From the NCBI GenBank assembly GCA_050261515.1, contig JBLNDJ010000026.1, positions 1 through 44,691 of the forward strand: a stretch of 44,691 bases of DNA, read 5' to 3'. The position numbers and the translations under genes are program-made. This stretch comes from JBLNDJ01 sp050261515. Its GTDB lineage: Bacteria > Acidobacteriota > Terriglobia > Bryobacterales > Bryobacteraceae. The notes beneath the pieces were generated by a model. That model made no database searches, had not been told where the DNA came from, and was given only the letters and a program-made list of their open reading frames with translations. Of this stretch, positions 36,634-44,691 are shown in pieces; position 1 is the first letter of the stretch; each line of letters starts with the position of its first letter.

Positions 36634-37460
36634 ACGTTGCCGGAATCGACGCTCACGTCCACCAGCGGCCCGCCGCCGCGGATCTTCCCTTCCGCGTGGT
36701 TCGGCCGGATCGTCCCCCGCACGGTCAACTCCTGCACCGTAATGCGCCCGCTGCCGGCCGACGCCGTGACGTCGTAGCCGGCGCCCGGCGCCAGCTTCAC
36801 GCGGGCCCCGCCCGAATCGGCTCGTATGCGCACCGGGGCCGCGGCCGTCTGCGCCACCTGTACGCCGCCCGAATCGGTCTGTATATCGACCGCCCCGGCG
36901 ACGCCGAGCGCCTCGACACCGCCCGAATCCGCGCGCGCCGAAACGGCGCCGCGGATGTTGCGTATGCGAATCCCGCCCGAATCGGCGGCCACACGCACGT
37001 CCGAGCCGATATCGTCCACATCGATCCCGCCCGAGTCGGACTGGCAATCGGCCGGCCCGCGCACCCCGGCAACCTGTATTCCGCCCGAATCCGCCCGCGC
37101 CCGCACGCTCGAATCCGGCGGCGTCAGAATCTCGAAGCGGATCGAGATATTGTGCAGCAGATCCCGGTCTTTCAGGTAGCCGATCCGGACTTTGTTCCCC
37201 GTCTGCTCCACCGGCGGGTCCTGTTCGATCCGGCGTATGCGGGCCTCGGTTGCGGCCCCGCGCCCGCGGAGTATGGCGTGGATCTGCACCGACCCCGCAG
37301 TCCCGGGCTTCACCGAAATCCCGCCGGAATCCGTGAATATGTCGAGCTCGGCAGGTCCCGAAACCCGGAGCGTGCGGTCGAACCCGCCCCGGGTTTCCTG
37401 GGAGCAAGCCGAACTACCGGCAAGAGCAAGCGCGGCCATCGCCGCGGCATAGCGGTTCAT
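36621..37460 (-). CDS. DUF4097-like protein with DSGG repeats
   Basis: A 279-residue exported protein; signal-like start MNRYAAAMAALALAGSSACSQ with a possible lipobox around SSAC. From residue about 40 onward an 18-residue motif with ADSGG or SDSGG at its start recurs at least six times (GGISV, GGIQV, GGIDV, GGIRI, GGVEA, GGVQV), a regular beta-solenoid pattern characteristic of DUF4097/DUF2807-type putative adhesins. The repeats are visible in DNA as CCCGAATCGG-like words about every 54 bases on the opposite strand. Its ATG overlaps the stop of the mddA-like gene (ATGA), so both are translated together. The function is not known; an envelope-surface role is likely. Confidence 0.82.
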   Translation of the reverse strand: MNRYAAAMAALALAGSSACSQETRGGFDRTLRVSGPAELDIFTDSGGISVKPGTAGSVQIHAILRGRGAATEARIRRIEQDPPVEQTGNKVRIGYLKDRDLLHNISIRFEILTPPDSSVRARADSGGIQVAGVRGPADCQSDSGGIDVDDIGSDVRVAADSGGIRIRNIRGAVSARADSGGVEALGVAGAVDIQTDSGGVQVAQTAAAPVRIRADSGGARVKLAPGAGYDVTASAGSGRITVQELTVRGTIRPNHAEGKIRGGGPLVDVSVDSGNVHIE

Positions 37461-38233
37461 GGTTGGGAAGACGAAGGAACTTGCAGAAAGGTTCGTTCGT
37501 CCGTTTTCGCTCCGAGCGCCGGAATGATCATCGGCACCTGCTCCCGGTATCGCCGGTACCGTTCTCCATGCACGGTTTCCAAATCGGCCTCCTCGAGCCG
37601 GATCGCCGCGAAGATATACGCAGTCGTCATCGCGGCGAACAGCAGGTGCGCCGCCGTCATCACCGGCGCCGCCCAGAACGTGAGCAGCCACCCGAAGTAG
37701 AGCGGATGCCGCACCCAGCGGTAGAAGAACGGCGTGCGGAATTCCAGGCGCGTGTATTGCCGCCCCATCAGGTACAGGTACACCTGCCGCAAGCCGAAAA
37801 GATCGAAATGATTGATCAGAAACGTGCTCAGAAGAACGATCAGCAGTCCCGCCCCGTAGATCGCGTAGACGCCCCCCGCAGCGACCTCGTTATCGACCTT
37901 CCAGACCACTCCGCCGATCGGGCGCCATTGCCAGAACAGCAACAGCAGCGCCAGGCTCGACAGCAGCACGTACGTGCTTCGCTCCACCGGCTCCGGCACA
38001 ATGCGCGTCCACGCCCGCTTGAACCACGACCGCGCCATGATACTGTGCTGCGCCGCAAACAGGGCCAGCAGCGCGCCGTCCACGGCCAGCGCCGCGCCAA
38101 GCGCCCCCTCCCGCCCCGAGTCGATCGTTTTCGGCACGCCGAAGTTCCCCAGAAATCCAATCGCATACAACAGCGTGGCAAAGAACACGCCGTAACAGGC
38201 GATCCCATAAACAAACGCGGTAATGCGCTTCAT
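37457..38233 (-). CDS. mddA: Probable methanethiol S-methyltransferase (MddA-like), NnrU-related membrane protein
   Basis: A 258-residue integral membrane methyltransferase with several spans (ITAFVYGIACYGVFFATLLYA, ALAVDGALLALFAAQHSIMA, STYVLLSSLALLLLFWQWRP, VYAIYGAGLLIVLLSTFLINH). Sequence traits such as QHSIMARSWFKRAWTRIVPEPVERS, FWQWRP, RTPFFYRWVRHPLYFG and GERYRRYREQVPMIIP are those of MddA, which converts methanethiol to dimethyl sulfide, and of the wider isoprenylcysteine methyltransferase/NnrU superfamily. The MddA function is my inference from recalled motif resemblance. The ATG at 38233 follows GGAGGGG. The gene is followed in overlap by the DUF4097 protein and is divergent from an AraC-type regulator that may control it. 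Confidence 0.72.
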   Translation of the reverse strand: MKRITAFVYGIACYGVFFATLLYAIGFLGNFGVPKTIDSGREGALGAALAVDGALLALFAAQHSIMARSWFKRAWTRIVPEPVERSTYVLLSSLALLLLFWQWRPIGGVVWKVDNEVAAGGVYAIYGAGLLIVLLSTFLINHFDLFGLRQVYLYLMGRQYTRLEFRTPFFYRWVRHPLYFGWLLTFWAAPVMTAAHLLFAAMTTAYIFAAIRLEEADLETVHGERYRRYREQVPMIIPALGAKTDERTFLQVPSSSQP

Positions 38234-38252
38234 ATCCCCTCCACTGCTATAC

Positions 38253-38265
38253 GCGGACAATCCGC
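38253..38265. promoter_or_regulatory. Dyad GCGGA-CAA-TCCGC in the mddA/araC divergent region
   Basis: A 5-bp perfect dyad around a CAA loop, 20 bases from the mddA-like start, in the 100-base region shared with an AraC-family gene. It could be an operator; a single short dyad is weak evidence. Confidence 0.25.
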
Positions 38266-38333
38266 ACGCGCGCATTTGACCGGGCGTCTCTATGTCTTGC
38301 TCGCGCTAAGATAGGACCACCAGAGGGGCCGGC

Positions 38334-39320
38334 GTGGACGTGCTGTCGGAGGTCCTTAAGTCCGTCACGCTCAAGGGAGCAGTGTTCTACAACGCGGAGT
38401 TCTCCGCCCCGTGGAGCTTCCGCTCCCCGGCGTCGCACCTCGTCGCCCAACACCTCGGCGCGGCCCCCGCCCACGTCATCATCTACCACCTCCTGATCGA
38501 GGGCGCCGCCTGGGCCGAGGCCGCCGGCGTACAGCGCGTCGATCTCGCGCCCGGCGACATCGTCGTGTTCCCGCACGGAGATCCGCACATCATGGGCAAC
38601 GGCCCGCCCGTCGCCCCGGTCGACAACGGCCAGGAACTCGGCCGCATCCTCTCGCAAGGTCTCGCCATCGCTCGAATGGGCGGCGGCGGCGCCATCACGC
38701 GGCTCGTTTGCGGATACATGACCTGCGAGCCCGAAGCGATCCGCCGCATCCTCGCCGGCCTGCCGCCGCTGCTCACGGTCAACATCCGGCAGGACCCCTC
38801 CGGAGCGTGGCTCGAAAACTCGATCCTCTTCTCCGTCGCAAACGCAGGCTCATCCAGCGCCGGCGCCGAAGCCGTCCTCGCCAGGCTCTCCGAAGCGCTC
38901 TTCATCGAAACCCTGCGCCGCTACGCCGCCTCGCTTCCGGCTTCGGGAACCGGCTGGCTGGCCGGCGCCCGCGATCCGGAAGTCGGCAAGGCCCTCGGCC
39001 TGCTGCACAGCCACCCCGCGCGCGCCTGGACCATTGAGGATCTCGCCCGGTCGGTCGGCGTCTCCCGCGCGGTGCTTGCCGGCCGCTTCCGCCATTTCCT
39101 GGGCGAGCCCCCCATCGGCTACCTCACGCGCTGGCGCCTGCAACTCGCCGCGCGCCTGCTCACCACCACCAGCCACAACGTGGCCCAGATCGCCGCCCAG
39201 GCCGGTTACGAGTCGGAAGCCGCCTTCAACCGCGCCTTCAAGCGGATGTTCGGCGCGCCGCCCGCCCGCTTCCGCCGCGAGCGCGCCGCGCCGTCTCCTG
39301 CTACATTGGATGACCGATGA
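38334..39320 (+). CDS. AraC family transcriptional regulator with cupin-type sensor
   Basis: A 328-residue regulator with N-terminal AraC-binding cupin-like domain (VDLAPGDIVVFPHGDPHIMG, about 70-90) and C-terminal two-helix-turn-helix domain (WTIEDLARSVGVSRAVLAGRFRHFLG then ITRWRLQLAARLL and VAQIAAQAGYESEAAFNRAFKRMFG). The start is GTG 38334, preceded by GAGGGG. It overlaps by 4 bp an alpha/beta hydrolase and is divergent from the mddA-like/DUF4097 operon, so it may regulate either side. The ligand of its cupin sensor is unknown. Confidence 0.9.
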   Translation: MDVLSEVLKSVTLKGAVFYNAEFSAPWSFRSPASHLVAQHLGAAPAHVIIYHLLIEGAAWAEAAGVQRVDLAPGDIVVFPHGDPHIMGNGPPVAPVDNGQELGRILSQGLAIARMGGGGAITRLVCGYMTCEPEAIRRILAGLPPLLTVNIRQDPSGAWLENSILFSVANAGSSSAGAEAVLARLSEALFIETLRRYAASLPASGTGWLAGARDPEVGKALGLLHSHPARAWTIEDLARSVGVSRAVLAGRFRHFLGEPPIGYLTRWRLQLAARLLTTTSHNVAQIAAQAGYESEAAFNRAFKRMFGAPPARFRRERAAPSPATLDDR

Positions 39321-40147
39321 AGCCCCGCATCCTTCCGGCAATTCTCCTCGCGGCCGCGCTGCTCCCGGCCGCCGTGAAATCCGAGGACGGCCTGGTTTAC
39401 GGCGAAGCCGCCGGCCAGAAGCTCACGATGGACTACTACCCGCCCGACGGCCCCGGCCCGCATCCCATCGCGATCATCATCCACGGCGGCGGATTCGTCG
39501 GCGGCACGAGCAAGAACGGCAGCGAGGCCTACTGCGCCGATTTCCTCGCCCCCGCCGGCTACGCGGTCTTCTCCATCAACTACCGCCTCGCGCCACAGTT
39601 TCCGCTCTCCGCCATGGTCGAGGACGTCCACACCGCCGTGCGCTACATCCGCCGCAACGCGAAGAAGTGGAACGCCGACCCGGGCCGCATCGCCCTGGTG
39701 GGCGGCTCGGCCGGCGGCTACCTCAGCAACATGGCCGGCGTCACGGGCCGCGGCGATACCGCGGTCGAAGCCGTCGTGACCCTGTTCGGCCTGAGCTACC
39801 TCCCGGCCATGCCGATGCGCGGCGACGTGAAATCCCTGCTCGGCCCGAAGAACGACGCCGTCGATGCCTCCCCCGTCACACACGTCAGCCGCAACGCCCC
39901 GCCCTTCCTGCTCATCCACGGCGACAAGGACGAAGCGGTGCCCTTCGACCAGTCCCTGCGCATGCAGAAGGTCCTGCGCGCGGCCGGCGTGCGCTGCGAC
40001 CTGCTCGTCATCCCCAACGGCCCCCACGCCACCGGAAGCTGGCATCGCATCCCCGGCGTCCCCGACTGGGAGAGGCAGATGACCGTGTGGCTGAACGGCG
40101 TCCTGCACCACGACGGCCCGGTCGGCGCCGGAATCCGCGAGCGGTAA
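39317..40147 (+). CDS. Exported alpha/beta hydrolase (esterase/lipase type)
   Basis: A 276-residue secreted hydrolase with signal peptide (ILLAAALLPAAVKS), the oxyanion motif HGGGFVGG and nucleophile S131 in GGSAGG. Downstream D in LLIHGDKDEAVPF and a C-terminal His in PNGPHATGSWH complete the usual triad. The pattern is that of the BD-FAE/acetyl-esterase group, with possible activity on acylated sugars or phenolic esters; substrate not determined. Its ATG overlaps the stop of the AraC regulator gene, suggesting that the regulator controls this hydrolase. Confidence 0.9.
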   Translation: MKPRILPAILLAAALLPAAVKSEDGLVYGEAAGQKLTMDYYPPDGPGPHPIAIIIHGGGFVGGTSKNGSEAYCADFLAPAGYAVFSINYRLAPQFPLSAMVEDVHTAVRYIRRNAKKWNADPGRIALVGGSAGGYLSNMAGVTGRGDTAVEAVVTLFGLSYLPAMPMRGDVKSLLGPKNDAVDASPVTHVSRNAPPFLLIHGDKDEAVPFDQSLRMQKVLRAAGVRCDLLVIPNGPHATGSWHRIPGVPDWERQMTVWLNGVLHHDGPVGAGIRER

Positions 40148-40199
40148 CGCCGCCACGCCCGCTACCATCTGAAATTACACAACTCTTACAAAGTACTCG

Positions 40200-40215
40200 C
40201 GTAACCCCTGTTACG
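40200..40215. promoter_or_regulatory. Dyad CGTAAC-CCCT-GTTACG upstream of the desaturase
   Basis: Perfect 6-bp arms separated by four bases, 9 bases before the desaturase start codon. Its placement over the ribosome-binding region makes it a possible operator or a small leader hairpin; specificity is unproved. Confidence 0.35.
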
Positions 40216-40224
40216 TTGGAAGCA

Positions 40225-41082
40225 ATGACGACTGCTCAACCGCTCGATGTCTTCGACCGCACCGGGCTGAACTGGCTCACCACTACCGTCATGGTGCTGT
40301 TCCACCTGGGAGCCCTCGCCGCCCTGTTCCTGTTTACCTGGCCCGCATTCTTCGCCGCCATCTTCCTTTATTGGTTCACCACCGGCCTCGGCATCAGCAT
40401 GGGCTACCACCGTCTCCACACACACAGGGCGTACAAAATTCCGCGCGCGCTCGAGTACCTGTTCGCCGTCTGCGGCTCCATGACGCTCGAAGGCGGGCCC
40501 ATCTCCTGGGTCGCCACGCACCGCATCCATCATCAGAAATCGGACCAGCCCGGCGACCCGCACTCCCCGCGCGACGGCGCCTGGTGGGCGCACGTCGGCT
40601 GGATCCTGGTCGGCGAAGCCAAGCACAACAACACGCGGCTGATGTCGAAGTACGCGCCCGACCTGGCGAAGGACCCCTTCTACGTCTGGCTCAACAACTA
40701 CCATTGGGTCCCGCTGGTCGCGCTCGGGGTCCTGCTGCTCGCCGCCGGCGGATGGCCGGTGCTATTCTGGGGCGTCTTCGTACGCGTGGTCGTTGGACTG
40801 CACGCAACCTGGCTCGTCAACTCCGCCACGCACATGTGGGGCGCGCGCCGCTTCGCCACCCGCGACGACTCCCGCAACAACTGGTGGGTCGCCCTGATCA
40901 CCTTCGGCGAAGGCTGGCACAACAACCACCACGCCCATCCGACTTCGGCGCGCCACGGCCTCGCCTGGTACGAGTTCGACCCCTCCTGGATCCAAATCAG
41001 GATCCTCAAAGCCCTGGGCATCGCCAAATCCATCCAGGTCGCCAAGCTCAACTCGCCCTCGGCGGATCGCAAAGCTGCGTAG
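40225..41082 (+). CDS. Acyl-CoA/fatty acid desaturase (delta-9 type)
   Basis: A 285-residue integral membrane di-iron desaturase. Three histidine boxes are complete: H62-xxxx-H67 (YHRLHTH), H99-xx-HH103 (HRIHH) and H232-xx-HH236 (HNNHH). Hydrophobic pairs lie at about 18-55 (TTTVMVLFHLGALAALFLFTWP and nearby) and 155-190. It introduces a double bond into fatty acyl chains, lowering membrane melting. The frame stays open upstream but the first sensible start is ATG 40225, four bases after a GGA. A dyad sits directly upstream. A 152-base gap separates it from carA. Confidence 0.93.
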   Translation: MTTAQPLDVFDRTGLNWLTTTVMVLFHLGALAALFLFTWPAFFAAIFLYWFTTGLGISMGYHRLHTHRAYKIPRALEYLFAVCGSMTLEGGPISWVATHRIHHQKSDQPGDPHSPRDGAWWAHVGWILVGEAKHNNTRLMSKYAPDLAKDPFYVWLNNYHWVPLVALGVLLLAAGGWPVLFWGVFVRVVVGLHATWLVNSATHMWGARRFATRDDSRNNWWVALITFGEGWHNNHHAHPTSARHGLAWYEFDPSWIQIRILKALGIAKSIQVAKLNSPSADRKAA

Positions 41083-41103
41083 GTTGGCAGTCCTCCGGCC
41101 CGC

Positions 41104-41122
41104 GGCGGCCTCTCAGGCCGCC
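41104..41122 (+). terminator. Hairpin GGCGGCC-TCTCA-GGCCGCC after the desaturase
   Basis: Perfect 7-bp arms with a 5-base loop, 21 bases after the desaturase stop. There is no T run, so it may be a Rho-assisted end or a repeat; the 13-base word CAGGCCGCCCACC overlapping its right arm recurs at 32706-32718. Confidence 0.5.
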
Positions 41123-41234
41123 CACCAATCGCGCCAACTTGAAGCCGCCCGCGTCTCGTGTTGAAATAGGAGTTACCCTTCCCAAGCCTCGCGCGCCAAG
41201 GCGCGAAGCGAACGGCAACTGGAGGACTACCGGA

Positions 41235-42362
41235 TTGAACACAGCCATCCTGGCCCTGGAAGACGGCACGGTCTTCGAGGGCAGGAGTTTTGGTGCGCCC
41301 ACGGAGCGTTCCGGAGAAGTCGTCTTCAATACCGCGATCACAGGCTACCAGGAGATCTTCACCGACCCCTCGTACAGCGGCCAGATCGTGGTCCTGACCT
41401 ACCCGGAAATCGGCAACTACGGCGCCAACGAATCGGATAACGAATCGGCGCGGGCGTATATCGAAGGCCTGGTGGTGCGCGAGTTCTCCCCCATCGCCAG
41501 CAACTGGCGCTCGGAGGAAGAGGCCAACCGCTTCCTCGCCGCCGCCAACATCCCGATCATCGCCGGGGTCGACACCCGCGCGCTGGTCCGCCATCTGCGC
41601 ACCCGCGGCGTCATGCGCGGCGTCGTCTCCACCGCCGGCGCCGACCCGCAAGCCCTCGTCGAAAAAGCCCGTTCCATTCCCTCCATGACCGGACTCGACC
41701 TGGCCACCGCCGTCTCCACGCCCAACACCTATCACTGGGCCAAAGGCGTCGATGCCTGCTCGCCCTCGGAAAACTGGGGGGATCCCGCCGAGCCCGCCTT
41801 CCACGTCGTGGCTTACGATTTCGGAATCAAGCACAACATCCTCCGCCGCCTCGCGCACACCGGCTGCCGCGTGACCGTCGTGCCCTCGCTCACCAGCGCC
41901 GAAGACGTCCTCGCCCTCAAGCCCGACGGCGTGTTCCTCTCGAACGGTCCCGGGGATCCCGAACCGCTCACCGCGCAAATCGCGAACGTCCGCAAGCTGA
42001 TCGGAAGGAAGCCGGTCTTCGGAATCTGTCTCGGCCAGCAGGTGCTCGCCCTTGCGCTGGGCGGCCGCACCTACAAGCTCAAGTTCGGACACCGCGGCGC
42101 GAACCACCCCGTGCTGAACAAGGTCACCGGACGCGTCGAGATCACCTCGCACAACCACGGCTTCGCCGTCGATCCCGACTCGCTCAACGCGAACGACGTC
42201 GAACTGACCCACGTCAACCTGAACGACCAGACCCTCGAAGGCTTCCGCCACCGCCGCGAACCCGCCTTCTGCGTTCAATATCACCCCGAGGCCGCCCCCG
42301 GCCCGCACGACTCGCTCTACCTGTTCGAAGATTTCAAGAAGCTCATGCAGGAGTGCCGCTAG
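41235..42362 (+). CDS. carA: Carbamoyl-phosphate synthase small subunit
   Basis: A 375-residue glutaminase subunit that supplies ammonia to CarB for carbamoyl phosphate (pyrimidine and arginine synthesis). The start is TTG 41235, ten bases after the end of GGAGG; the next residues NTAILALEDGTVFEG are the family N-terminus and no ATG or GTG gives it. The nucleophile is C265 in FGICLGQQVLALALGG; histidine and glutamate of the triad are in CVQYHPEAAPGPHD. FNTAITGYQEIFTDPSY and GVDTRALVRHLRTRG are typical. The stop is 3 bases before carB. The 152-base leader holds hairpins that could matter for regulation, but no specific element is recognised. Confidence 0.96.
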   Translation: MNTAILALEDGTVFEGRSFGAPTERSGEVVFNTAITGYQEIFTDPSYSGQIVVLTYPEIGNYGANESDNESARAYIEGLVVREFSPIASNWRSEEEANRFLAAANIPIIAGVDTRALVRHLRTRGVMRGVVSTAGADPQALVEKARSIPSMTGLDLATAVSTPNTYHWAKGVDACSPSENWGDPAEPAFHVVAYDFGIKHNILRRLAHTGCRVTVVPSLTSAEDVLALKPDGVFLSNGPGDPEPLTAQIANVRKLIGRKPVFGICLGQQVLALALGGRTYKLKFGHRGANHPVLNKVTGRVEITSHNHGFAVDPDSLNANDVELTHVNLNDQTLEGFRHRREPAFCVQYHPEAAPGPHDSLYLFEDFKKLMQECR

Positions 42363-42365
42363 CCC

Positions 42366-44691
42366 ATGCCGAGACGCACCGACCTCCACAAGATCCTGAT
42401 CGTGGGCTCCGGTCCCATCGTCATCGGGCAGGCATGCGAGTTCGACTACTCGGGCACCCAGGCGTGCAAGGCCCTCAAGGCCGACGGCTACGAAGTCGTT
42501 CTCATCAACTCGAACCCGGCCACCATCATGACGGACCCGGAACTCGCCGACCGCACTTACGTCGAGCCCCTGAGCCTGGCCTTCTGCGAGGAAGTGATCC
42601 GCCGCGAAAGGCCCGACGCGCTCCTCTCGACCGTCGGCGGCCAGACCGGCCTCAACCTCTCGATGGAGCTGGCCGAAGCGGGAGTACTCGAAAAGTACGG
42701 CGTCGAGCTGATCGGCGCCAAGATCGACGCCATCAAGAAGGCCGAAGACCGCCTGATGTTCAAGGACGCGATGCGGAAGATCGGCCTCGAATGCCCCGAC
42801 TCGAAGCTGGTCAAGAAGGTTGAGGACGGCCTCGCCTTCGCCGAGCGCATCGGCTACCCCGTCATCCTGCGCCCGAGCTTCACCCTCGGCGGCACCGGCG
42901 GCGGCATCGCCTACAACCGCGAGGAGATGCAGGAACTGCTCGACCGCGGCCTCGACCTCTCGCCGGTCCACGAAGTCCTGGTCGAACAGAGCGTGCTCGG
43001 CTGGAAGGAATTCGAGCTCGAGGTCATGCGCGACCTCGCCGACAACGCCATCATCATCTGCTCGATCGAGAACTTCGATCCGATGGGCGTCCACACCGGA
43101 GACTCGATCACCGTCGCGCCCGCCCAAACCCTCACGGACCGCGAATACCAGATGATGCGCGACGCCGCCATCCGCTGCCTCCGTGAGATCGGCGTCGATA
43201 CCGGCGGCTCGAACGTCCAGTTCGCCATCAACCCGGAAAACGGACGCATGGTGATCATCGAGATGAACCCGCGCGTCTCCCGCAGCTCCGCGCTCGCCTC
43301 GAAGGCCACGGGCTTCCCCATCGCGAAGATCGCCGCCAAGCTCGCCGTCGGCTACCGCCTCGACGAAATCAAGAACGACATCACGAAGAAAACGCCGGCG
43401 TGCTTCGAGCCCACCATCGACTATGTCGTGGTGAAGATCCCGCGCTGGCAGTTCGAAAAGTTTCCCGGCTCAGAGAGCGTCCTCGGCACGCAGATGAAGT
43501 CGGTGGGCGAAGTGATGGCCATCGGCCGAACGTTCAAGCAGGCGCTCGCGAAAGGCATCCGCAGCCTCGAAACCGGCAAATCCTCCACCGCCGAGGTCTA
43601 CGACAAGGGCCTCATCGCGGGCAAGCTGATCACGCCCAACCCCGACCGGCTCGGCTACATCCGCTTCGCCTTCCAGTGCGGCCATACGGTGGAAGAAGTG
43701 CGCGAGTGGACGGCAATCGATCCATGGTTCCTTGAGCAGGTCAAGGAGGCCATCGAATTCGAAAAAGCTCTTGAAGGCGAAACGCTCGAGACCATCACGC
43801 GCGAAAAGCTTCTTCAGACGAAGCGCGAAGGCGTGCCGGACCGCCGCCTCGCCCAGCTCTGGAAGACCGATCCGCTCACCGTGCGCAACCGCCGCAAGGA
43901 ACTCGGCGTGCGGGCCGTGTTCAACCGCGTGGATACCTGCGCGGCCGAATTCGAGAGCTTCACCCCGTACCTCTATTCGAGCTACGAGCGCGAATGCGAA
44001 GCCGAACCCACGGACCGCAAAAAAGTCATGATTCTGGGCAGCGGCCCCAACCGCATCGGCCAGGGCCTCGAGTTCGATTACTGCTGCTGCCACGCCTCGT
44101 TCGCGCTTCAGGATTTCGGCGTCGAGTCGATCATGGTCAACTGCAACCCCGAGACCGTCTCGACCGACTACGACACCTCGGACAGGCTCTATTTCGAGCC
44201 GCTCACCGCCGAGGACGTGATCGAGATCATCCGCCGCGAGCAGACCAATGGCCGCGTGCTCGGCGTCATCGTCCAGTTCGGCGGCCAGACGCCGCTGAAA
44301 CTCGCCCACCCGCTGGAGCAGGCGGGCGTGCCGATCCTCGGCACCAGCCCCGACGCCATCGACCTCGCCGAAGACCGCGAACGCTTCCAGCAGCTGCTGC
44401 ACCGGCTGAAGATCGCCCAGCCCGTCAACGCCATCGCCCGCTCGGCGGAGGAGGCCTTCGCCGGGGCCCACAAGGTCGGCTTCCCGGTCGTGATCCGACC
44501 CTCCTACGTGCTCGGCGGCCGGGCCATGGAGATCGTCCGCGACGACGAACAGCTCGACCGCTACATCCGCACCGCCGTGCAGGTCAGCGGCGACTCCCCC
44601 GTGCTGATCGACCAGTACCTGTCGCGGGCCACCGAAGTGGATGTCGACGCGCTCTGCGACGGCGAGACCGTGTTCGTGGCGGGCGTCATGG
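42366..44691 (+). CDS. carB: Carbamoyl-phosphate synthase large subunit (3' end outside window)
   Basis: ATG 42366 begins an uninterrupted frame of 775 codons to the end of the window, from a protein usually about 1070 residues long. It makes carbamoyl phosphate from bicarbonate, ammonia and two ATP. The first synthetase half begins KILIVGSGPIVIGQACEFDYSG and contains LRPSFTLGGTGGGIAYN and IEMNPRVSRSSALASKATGFPIA; the second half begins KVMILGSGPNRIGQGLEFDYCC and reaches RPSYVLGGRAMEIV. Both repeats are intact over the visible part. It lies 3 bases after carA, so the two are one operon. The missing part would carry the end of the second ATP-grasp and the allosteric domain. Confidence 0.96.
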   Translation, partial: MPRRTDLHKILIVGSGPIVIGQACEFDYSGTQACKALKADGYEVVLINSNPATIMTDPELADRTYVEPLSLAFCEEVIRRERPDALLSTVGGQTGLNLSMELAEAGVLEKYGVELIGAKIDAIKKAEDRLMFKDAMRKIGLECPDSKLVKKVEDGLAFAERIGYPVILRPSFTLGGTGGGIAYNREEMQELLDRGLDLSPVHEVLVEQSVLGWKEFELEVMRDLADNAIIICSIENFDPMGVHTGDSITVAPAQTLTDREYQMMRDAAIRCLREIGVDTGGSNVQFAINPENGRMVIIEMNPRVSRSSALASKATGFPIAKIAAKLAVGYRLDEIKNDITKKTPACFEPTIDYVVVKIPRWQFEKFPGSESVLGTQMKSVGEVMAIGRTFKQALAKGIRSLETGKSSTAEVYDKGLIAGKLITPNPDRLGYIRFAFQCGHTVEEVREWTAIDPWFLEQVKEAIEFEKALEGETLETITREKLLQTKREGVPDRRLAQLWKTDPLTVRNRRKELGVRAVFNRVDTCAAEFESFTPYLYSSYERECEAEPTDRKKVMILGSGPNRIGQGLEFDYCCCHASFALQDFGVESIMVNCNPETVSTDYDTSDRLYFEPLTAEDVIEIIRREQTNGRVLGVIVQFGGQTPLKLAHPLEQAGVPILGTSPDAIDLAEDRERFQQLLHRLKIAQPVNAIARSAEEAFAGAHKVGFPVVIRPSYVLGGRAMEIVRDDEQLDRYIRTAVQVSGDSPVLIDQYLSRATEVDVDALCDGETVFVAGVM

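Noticed and set aside
35820..37700. 626-codon plus-strand frame across the exported protein and DUF4097 gene
   Set aside because: Out of frame with the real gene at 35800 and antisense to the repeat protein; the repetitive composition comes from the DSGG repeats.
40698..43127. 809-codon minus-strand frame across desaturase, carA and carB
   Set aside because: Runs opposite three convincing genes and shows no domain; composition is that of a shadow.

Overview
The window is GC-rich, densely coded chromosomal DNA from a Gram-negative bacterium. The best guess is an Acidobacteriota member of the Solibacter/Bryobacter type. This is inferred from an Oar-like TonB-receptor C-terminus, Tat-exported Gfo/Idh/MocA and glycosidase-like proteins, a bacterial TMEM43 protein, a BamA with a Pro/Gln-rich linker, and many palindromic intergenic repeats. 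I saw no tRNA, rRNA, CRISPR array, prophage or intact transposon. Most of the content is core metabolism and housekeeping, and all annotation comes from reading motifs, not from database searches.

Layout. 1-4.7 kb: a decapitated TonB-receptor remnant with a terminator, then a serine-biosynthesis pair (class V aminotransferase and SerA, minus strand), then a YqeY-like protein. 4.7-6.9 kb: a minus-strand dksA/traR-hfq-hflX stress and RNA cluster, in which hflX appears to start at a CTG just behind hfq. 6.9-11.9 kb: a plus-strand run of polX, two M16 peptidases (one active, one without the zinc motif) and a Nudix hydrolase, with overlapping ends. 11.9-16.3 kb: an envelope-biogenesis cluster of BamA and two tandem Skp/OmpH-like chaperones. 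16.4-18.3 kb: a membrane protein, a small unknown gene and Ada. 18.5-23.5 kb: cobalamin-dependent methionine synthase MetH, convergent with a RACo-type ferredoxin/ASKHA corrinoid activator. 23.7-26.6 kb: an aminotransferase overlapping ATP-type PEP carboxykinase. 26.7-31.1 kb: a methyltransferase, a secreted alpha/beta hydrolase, an M28 peptidase and a TMEM43-family protein. 31.3-36.6 kb: Tat-exported Gfo/Idh/MocA oxidoreductase, a putative GHL6-type glycosidase, a nitroreductase and an exported SRPBCC-like protein. 36.6-41.1 kb: a DUF4097 repeat protein overlapping a probable methanethiol S-methyltransferase (MddA), an AraC regulator with an esterase, and a fatty-acid desaturase. 41.2 kb to the end: carA and a carB that runs off the window.

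The most unusual feature is a set of unrelated palindromic repeats at gene ends. At metH/RACo a perfect 23-bp inverted repeat lies inside both convergent genes, so each arm encodes the same KPGTVYS peptide near the C-terminus of each protein. At 17.0 kb a different repeat (CTCTGCG type) supplies the C-terminal tail of a small protein. Other palindromes at 1.4, 11.9, 13.2, 26.6, 31.2 and 32.6 kb are purely intergenic. Four convergent gene pairs overlap or abut with no spacer, so transcription there probably ends inside the opposing gene. These patterns, with the hfq/hflX CTG start, are the items most worth checking.
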